64,000 bases of DNA, from contig JADJZA010000001.1 in NCBI GenBank assembly GCA_016719385.1, positions 310,001 to 374,000 of the forward strand, read 5' to 3'. Each line of letters starts with the position of its first letter. Positions within the stretch are counted from its first letter, which is position 1. Of this stretch, positions 59,768 to 64,000 are shown piece after piece. A program made the translations under genes and the position numbers. The notes below the pieces were generated by a model. It had not been told where the DNA came from. It did no database searches and worked only from the letters and a program-made list of their open reading frames with translations. The DNA is from Candidatus Microthrix subdominans (GTDB taxonomy: Bacteria; Actinomycetota; Acidimicrobiia; Acidimicrobiales; Microtrichaceae).

Positions 59768-62700
59768 ATGAGCGCCGCCCCTGCCGAGTCACCCGACCGT
59801 CCGCTGTTCGATCCCGGCGACCGGTTCTGGGAGGACCCGTCGCTCACGGAGCGAAACCGTCTGCGGCCCCGCGCACCGCTGGCCTCTCACGACGACGTCG
59901 AGGCCGCACGGACCGCGCCGAAGCTGTGGCAGGCCGCTGGGCTGGATACCGCCGAGCCCGGCGCACGGTTCGCCCGCTCGCTCGACGGCGAGTGGGGCTT
60001 TGCCCACTTCGGTCGGCCCGAGGACGTGCCAACGTCAGCGTTGACGCGCACCGCCGCCGCTGAGGGCGACGACGGCGCCGAGGTCGCAGCGCCGATCGAG
60101 GTGCCCGGGGCCTGGACCCTTCAGGGCTGGGATGCGCCGATCTACACCAACGTGCAGATGCCGTTTTCGGGGGACGCCCCCCGGGTGCCGGCCGACAACC
60201 CCACCGGGGTGTACCAGCGCACGATCGAGGTGCCCGCCGACTGGGCTGGGCGAGATGTCGTGCTCAGCCTCGGCGGGGCGGAGAGCCTGGCCGTCGTCTA
60301 CGTCGACGGTGCCTTCGTCGGGCTGGCCACCGACAGCCGGCTGGGCTCGGAGTTCGACCTCACCCCGTTCGTGACCCCCGGCCAGGCCTACACGCTGGCC
60401 ATCGTGGTCATCCGCTGGTCGGCGGCCACCTGGATCGAGGACCAGGATCAGTGGTGGCACGGCGGCATCCAGGGATCGGTCGTGTTGTGGTCGCGACCGG
60501 CGGTGCATCTGGCCGACGTCGGGCTGGTGCCCGGCCTCGCCCCCGACGGCACCACCGGCACGCTCAACGTTGACATCGCCGTCGGCGGCGACCTCACCGG
60601 CGGTCGGGTCGAGGCGGCCACCGGTGAGCTCGGCGCCGGTGACGGGGTCGCCGGTGACGGGGTCGCCGGTGATGGGGTCGCCGGTGATGGGGGCGTTGGC
60701 CATCGCGCCGGTCCCGGTGATCCTCAGGCCACCGCATACGCGCCGGCGCCCCGCTGGTGGGTTGGCGTCTCGGCCGAGGACCTGGACGGCAGCACGTTGC
60801 TCGACAGCGACCCGGTTGAGATCACCGCATTCGACGACGCCAACGCGCTCGCCCGCATACTCGCCACGGAAACCTGGCTCGGCCAGGTGGTGCGAACCAG
60901 GCTTGAGGTGCCCGGCATCGAGGCATGGAGCGACGAGCGTCCCACCCGTTACCGGGTGCTGGTGCGGTTGTGGCGCACCGCGCCCGACGCCGGCCCGCCC
61001 CGCGGTGAAAGGCACGGAGCCGACAGCGAGCTGGTCGAGGTGGCGGCGGTGCTCACCGGGTTCCGCTCGGTGGAGATCGGCGATCGGGAGCTGCGCATCA
61101 ACGGCGCTGTCCCGTTAATCCGAGGCGTCAACCGCCACGAGCACAGCCCCACCCGGGGTCGCTACGTCGACCCCGAGACCACCTGGTTTGAGCTGTGTCT
61201 GGCCAAGCGGCTCAACGTCAACGCCGTCCGCACCGCCCACGCCCCGGCCGCTCCGTGGTTCTATGACATGTGCGACGAGCTGGGCCTGTACGTCGTTGAC
61301 GAGACCAACGTGGAGAGCCACGGGCGCCAGGTGTCGCTGACCACCGGCCCGCTGTTCACCGGCGCGATCATCCAGCGGGGGTTGCGCATGGCGCAGCGCG
61401 ACCGCAATCACCCGTCCGTGATCGTCTGGTCGCTGGGCAACGAGGCGGGGGAGGGCACCGCCCACCACGCGCTCGCCGGCGCGCTGCGGTTCTTCGACCC
61501 CAGCCGTCCGCTCAGCTACGAGGGCCCGATCATGTTCGACCTCGACGCCGAGAACTCGGTGAGCGACCTGGTAGCGCCGATGTACCGCTCGGTCGAGGAG
61601 ATCACCGCGTGGGCAAAGAGTCGCAAAGAGCAGGGCCGTCCAGATCGGGGCCGGCCGCTGATCCTGTGCGAGTACTCCCATGCGATGGGCAACTCCAACG
61701 GCGGGCTCGATGACTATTGGCGGGCCTTCCGCACCCATCACGGGTTGCAGGGCGGGTTCATCTGGGAGTGGCGCGATCACGGGCTGGTCCGCCCCAACGA
61801 AGGATCGTCGGAGACGATCGGGCAAGCGGCTGTCACCGGGCAATCGGCGGGCGACGGCGAGACCCGCTGGGGGTACGGCGGCGACTTCGGAGAGCAGCGC
61901 CACGACGGCAACTTCGTCTTCGACGGCTTGCTCGGCCCCGACCTGGTGCCCCATCCGGCCTGCGTCGAGCTGGCCCACCTGCACCGATCGCTGCACCTTG
62001 AGGACGTCGACGCTCGGAGTGGTCGCATTCGGCTGTACAACGAGCGCAGCTTCGCGGACAGCTCCGACGTGGTCGGTACCTGGGAACTGCTCGCCGACGG
62101 CGTCGTCGTCGCCGACGGTGCCTGGGACGTGCCGACGGTGGCCCCGGGCGGGGAGGCCGAGGTAACGGTCTCAGTGCCCACGGACCTGAGCGAATGGTCC
62201 GATCAGGAGCTGGCCCTCACCGTCGATATCGCCCTCGCCGCTGCAACGCCGTTTGCCGACGAGGGTCATGTGGTTGCCCGCCACCAGTTCCCGATTCCAA
62301 GCGAGACGGCGCTGCGGCGCCGCGACGTTGCCACACCGCGCCCGGGCGAGGTGGTGAGCGGACGTTCCGTCGACCGTTGGTCCATCGGTGACGGGGCATG
62401 GAACCTGGAGATCGACCGTCATCTTGGCGTGGTCGGGCTGTCACGCAACGGCGACGCGCTGCTGAGGGACCGTCCCGGGCACAGCCTGTGGCGGGCGCCG
62501 GTCGACAACGACGGTTTGAAAGCTGCCTGGATGGCCGGGTTCGGCCACCAGGACCGTTGGCGACAGGTGGGCCTCGACTCGGTTGACGGCCCCCAGACCC
62601 GACGGCTCGACCGGGTGACCGTTCGACGCCGCGAGGGTGGCGTCGCTGCGGTGTTGAGCGGGGCGCTGGTTCCCCGGCCCACCACTTCCCAGCCCACCAG

Positions 62701-63307
62701 TGCCCAGCCCGACGCTTCGCTCGTCGAATGCCCGGTCACGGAGCGCTGGTGGCTGCGCGACGACGGCACCATCTCGGTCGACGTCACCTGGCGCCTCCCT
62801 GCGGAGCTGGCCGATCCGCCCCGGATCGGCCTGGTGCTGGCGCTCGATCCCGCGTTCGACGAGCTCGAGAGCTACGGCCTCGGCCCGCACGAGTGCCCGC
62901 CCGATCGGGTGGAGGGCGCCGTGCTTGGCCGCTACCGGCGCTTGGCCTCGGAGGAGCACAGCCCGTACGTGGTTCCGCAGTGCTTCGGCCAACGCTCCGG
63001 CACCCGGTGGCTGTCCGCCGCCGCACCCGAGCGTGGAGCGCTGGTCATCTCGGCGGAGCAGCCGTTTGTGCACACCGCCCACCGCTACTCCGACGGGCAA
63101 CTCACCCGGGCGCTCCACGCCGATGAACTCAAGCCCGAAGATGCGGTGTTCGTCCACCTCGATGCCGCCCACCGCGGGGTCGGCACGGCGTCGTGCGGCC
63201 CCGACGCCGCCGCCCGCCACCTGATCCGGGCGGGTCGACACCAGCTGTCGCTCACCTTGTCCTGGGTGGAGCCCGGCGCCGAACGATCAGATGGATCCGG
63301 CCAGTAG
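59768..63307 (+). CDS. lacZ: Beta-galactosidase, glycoside hydrolase family 2 (LacZ-type)
   Basis: A 1179-residue LacZ-type enzyme. The N-terminal sugar-binding domain has GAWTLQGWDAPIYTNVQMPF. The TIM barrel has LIRGVNRHEHSPTRGRYVDP, the acid/base Glu in WSLGNEAGEG near 560, and the nucleophile Glu in ILCEYSHAMGNSNG near 637. The C-terminal small-chain domain has APVDNDGLKAAWMAGFGHQD and a final beta-sandwich. An in-frame repeat insertion (four GDGVA-like units) lies near residue 290. No signal peptide, so cytoplasmic. No lac permease or repressor is adjacent. Its last 21 bases overlap the convergent VapC gene. Confidence 0.93.
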   Translation: MSAAPAESPDRPLFDPGDRFWEDPSLTERNRLRPRAPLASHDDVEAARTAPKLWQAAGLDTAEPGARFARSLDGEWGFAHFGRPEDVPTSALTRTAAAEGDDGAEVAAPIEVPGAWTLQGWDAPIYTNVQMPFSGDAPRVPADNPTGVYQRTIEVPADWAGRDVVLSLGGAESLAVVYVDGAFVGLATDSRLGSEFDLTPFVTPGQAYTLAIVVIRWSAATWIEDQDQWWHGGIQGSVVLWSRPAVHLADVGLVPGLAPDGTTGTLNVDIAVGGDLTGGRVEAATGELGAGDGVAGDGVAGDGVAGDGGVGHRAGPGDPQATAYAPAPRWWVGVSAEDLDGSTLLDSDPVEITAFDDANALARILATETWLGQVVRTRLEVPGIEAWSDERPTRYRVLVRLWRTAPDAGPPRGERHGADSELVEVAAVLTGFRSVEIGDRELRINGAVPLIRGVNRHEHSPTRGRYVDPETTWFELCLAKRLNVNAVRTAHAPAAPWFYDMCDELGLYVVDETNVESHGRQVSLTTGPLFTGAIIQRGLRMAQRDRNHPSVIVWSLGNEAGEGTAHHALAGALRFFDPSRPLSYEGPIMFDLDAENSVSDLVAPMYRSVEEITAWAKSRKEQGRPDRGRPLILCEYSHAMGNSNGGLDDYWRAFRTHHGLQGGFIWEWRDHGLVRPNEGSSETIGQAAVTGQSAGDGETRWGYGGDFGEQRHDGNFVFDGLLGPDLVPHPACVELAHLHRSLHLEDVDARSGRIRLYNERSFADSSDVVGTWELLADGVVVADGAWDVPTVAPGGEAEVTVSVPTDLSEWSDQELALTVDIALAAATPFADEGHVVARHQFPIPSETALRRRDVATPRPGEVVSGRSVDRWSIGDGAWNLEIDRHLGVVGLSRNGDALLRDRPGHSLWRAPVDNDGLKAAWMAGFGHQDRWRQVGLDSVDGPQTRRLDRVTVRRREGGVAAVLSGALVPRPTTSQPTSAQPDASLVECPVTERWWLRDDGTISVDVTWRLPAELADPPRIGLVLALDPAFDELESYGLGPHECPPDRVEGAVLGRYRRLASEEHSPYVVPQCFGQRSGTRWLSAAAPERGALVISAEQPFVHTAHRYSDGQLTRALHADELKPEDAVFVHLDAAHRGVGTASCGPDAAARHLIRAGRHQLSLTLSWVEPGAERSDGSGQ
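60635..60694 (+). repeat. Four 15-bp tandem units inside lacZ
   Basis: GCCGGTGACGGGGTC and close variants (C/T at one position, last unit ending GGC) at 60635-60694, encoding AGDGV repeats in a loop of the second domain. Frame is preserved. Confidence 0.93.
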
Positions 63308-63673
63308 CCCTCGGGACGCAGCGGCAGCCCTCAGTCGAGCATCAAACGCCAGCACGGCTGCGTCGTGCCAGATTGCAGTGGCAAGTACCAGGGTGTCGGG
63401 CATCTTCAGCCCGGTCTCAACCCGGAGCCGAGCCAGAGAGACGGGGTCGATGGTCATCGGCGACTCGTGTAGTCCGATGGTGGTGAGGGTGTTCCGCACG
63501 TCCATCTCGGTGCCCCTGCGCACCGGGTGCACCAGCACCTCGGCCAACGTCACCGGGTGCACCACGAAGCGGTCGACCGCGATCAAACTCGGCATCGCGT
63601 CGTCGTGATGCGTGTCCTCAGCGTCCAAGTAGGCGATCAACGCGCTGGCGTCGACGACGATCAATCCGGCCAT
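63287..63673 (-). CDS. vapC: VapC-type PIN-domain ribonuclease toxin
   Basis: A 128-residue PIN domain with the expected acidic residues: VVDASALIAYLD at the N-terminus, TLAEVLVHP (Glu), KMPDTLVLATA (Asp) and LAFDARL (Asp). VapC toxins cut specific RNAs, often tRNA. The antitoxin gene overlaps its start by 13 bases. The 3' end overlaps the lacZ 3' end on the opposite strand. Confidence 0.92.
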   Translation of the reverse strand: MAGLIVVDASALIAYLDAEDTHHDDAMPSLIAVDRFVVHPVTLAEVLVHPVRRGTEMDVRNTLTTIGLHESPMTIDPVSLARLRVETGLKMPDTLVLATAIWHDAAVLAFDARLRAAAASRGLLAGSI

Positions 63674-63903
63674 TCCTCGCGCAGTCCCCCCAGGTAGTCG
63701 ACGGGATAGCTCTGTGTTCCGGCAAGGCCTCGCACGAGCGCTTCCCGCCCGATCGCCTCGGTGCTGGCTGCGTGGCCGCGCTCAACCAGCATCGCCACCA
63801 ACGCAGAGGGGCTGAGGTCTGGGTGCAGCCGCGCCTGGGCATCCAGGATGCGTTCCAGGTCACCGGTGGCGGTGATGGTGATGCGCTGCTTGATCGTCGG
63901 CAC
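63661..63903 (-). CDS. VapB-type antitoxin partner of vapC
   Basis: An approximately 80-residue protein: an N-terminal beta strand followed by helix (IKQRITITATGDLERILDAQ), then LSPSALVAMLVERGHAA, and an acidic C-terminal tail ending YLGGLREEWPD. It lies directly upstream of the PIN toxin with overlapping genes, the normal VapBC order. The sequence does not match a textbook AbrB-type VapB, so the subfamily is open. GTG at 63903 is used because a palindrome lies just upstream; ATG at 63933 would put the palindrome in the coding region. Confidence 0.75.
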   Translation of the reverse strand: MPTIKQRITITATGDLERILDAQARLHPDLSPSALVAMLVERGHAASTEAIGREALVRGLAGTQSYPVDYLGGLREEWPD

Positions 63904-63910
63904 AGGGCAA

Positions 63911-63921
63911 AGTGTAACACT
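63911..63921. promoter_or_regulatory. Palindrome AGTGTAACACT upstream of the antitoxin
   Basis: An 11-bp palindrome with a single central base, eight bases before the chosen antitoxin start. Toxin-antitoxin complexes commonly repress their own promoter through such a site. Position is the only support. Confidence 0.5.
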
Positions 63922-64000
63922 GAGATGCGCCAAGGTGTCGCACCTACCCCACTGCGGCGGTCTTGGTGACGGCGGGCGTCGCAGCGCTCGCCGTGTCCGG

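Overview
The window is GC-rich DNA (roughly two thirds G+C) with dense, often overlapping genes. GTG starts are common and neighbouring genes often share ATGA or GTGA stop/start overlaps. The gene content (F420-type luciferase-like oxidoreductase, DUF2510/DUF4870, DUF4436 and MT0933-type proteins, paired dynamin-like GTPases, RecBC rather than AddAB) suggests a high-GC actinobacterium, perhaps class Acidimicrobiia. That placement is inference from gene families. No rRNA, tRNA, CRISPR array or insertion sequence was seen.

Layout. 1-9991 (minus) is a tightly coupled DNA-end-processing operon, sbcD-sbcC-recC-recB, with recB running off the left edge. 10177-11024 is an MntA-HepT toxin-antitoxin pair, followed by a large MalT-like LuxR regulator. 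13470-16459 (minus) is a sulfide/persulfide detoxification operon (CstB-like persulfide dioxygenase-rhodanese, rhodanese-DUF2892, TauE/SafE exporter), divergent from a GntR/UTRA regulator. 17526-24764 is mixed metabolism: an NTF2-like protein, an F420-type oxidoreductase, a glucose-6-phosphate isomerase with a roughly 100-residue acidic insertion, an FKBP, acetyltransferases (one with an in-frame stop), and a hydrolase-OsmC fusion. 24848-29105 holds a membrane protein and an amidohydrolase, separated by two hairpins that share an identical loop core.

29207-32703 is a complete OxyR regulon: a four-element OxyR site, ahpC, ahpF and oxyR. aroA follows, then an acyl-CoA dehydrogenase, a HerA-like ATPase apparently split in two by a frameshift, an MT0933-like antitoxin, DUF4436 and DoxX-like membrane proteins, and an FAD oxidase/quinone oxidoreductase pair flanked by four copies of a second hairpin repeat. 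44538-47996 is a pair of dynamin-like GTPases, the upstream one carrying two apparent frameshifts. 48088-49550 is two DUF4870 membrane proteins. 49645-53144 is a complete osmoprotectant ABC transporter.

53490-59642 is the most intriguing block. A group-2 sigma-70 factor overlaps a cobalamin-binding regulator that keeps CarH photoreceptor motifs but has an excisionase-type helix-turn-helix. Both are read from a promoter whose spacer is filled by a palindrome. Downstream and co-directional are an unknown protein, a Bcp peroxiredoxin, a short-chain dehydrogenase and a cytochrome P450. The window ends with a GH2 beta-galactosidase overlapping tail-to-tail with a VapBC-type toxin-antitoxin module.

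A recurring theme is low-complexity or tandem-repeat insertions inside conserved proteins (SbcC, TauE, Pgi, AhpF, LacZ, the membrane protein at 24848). A second is three broken or split genes (24162, 36835/37850, 46226). These may be real decay or uncorrected sequence errors.
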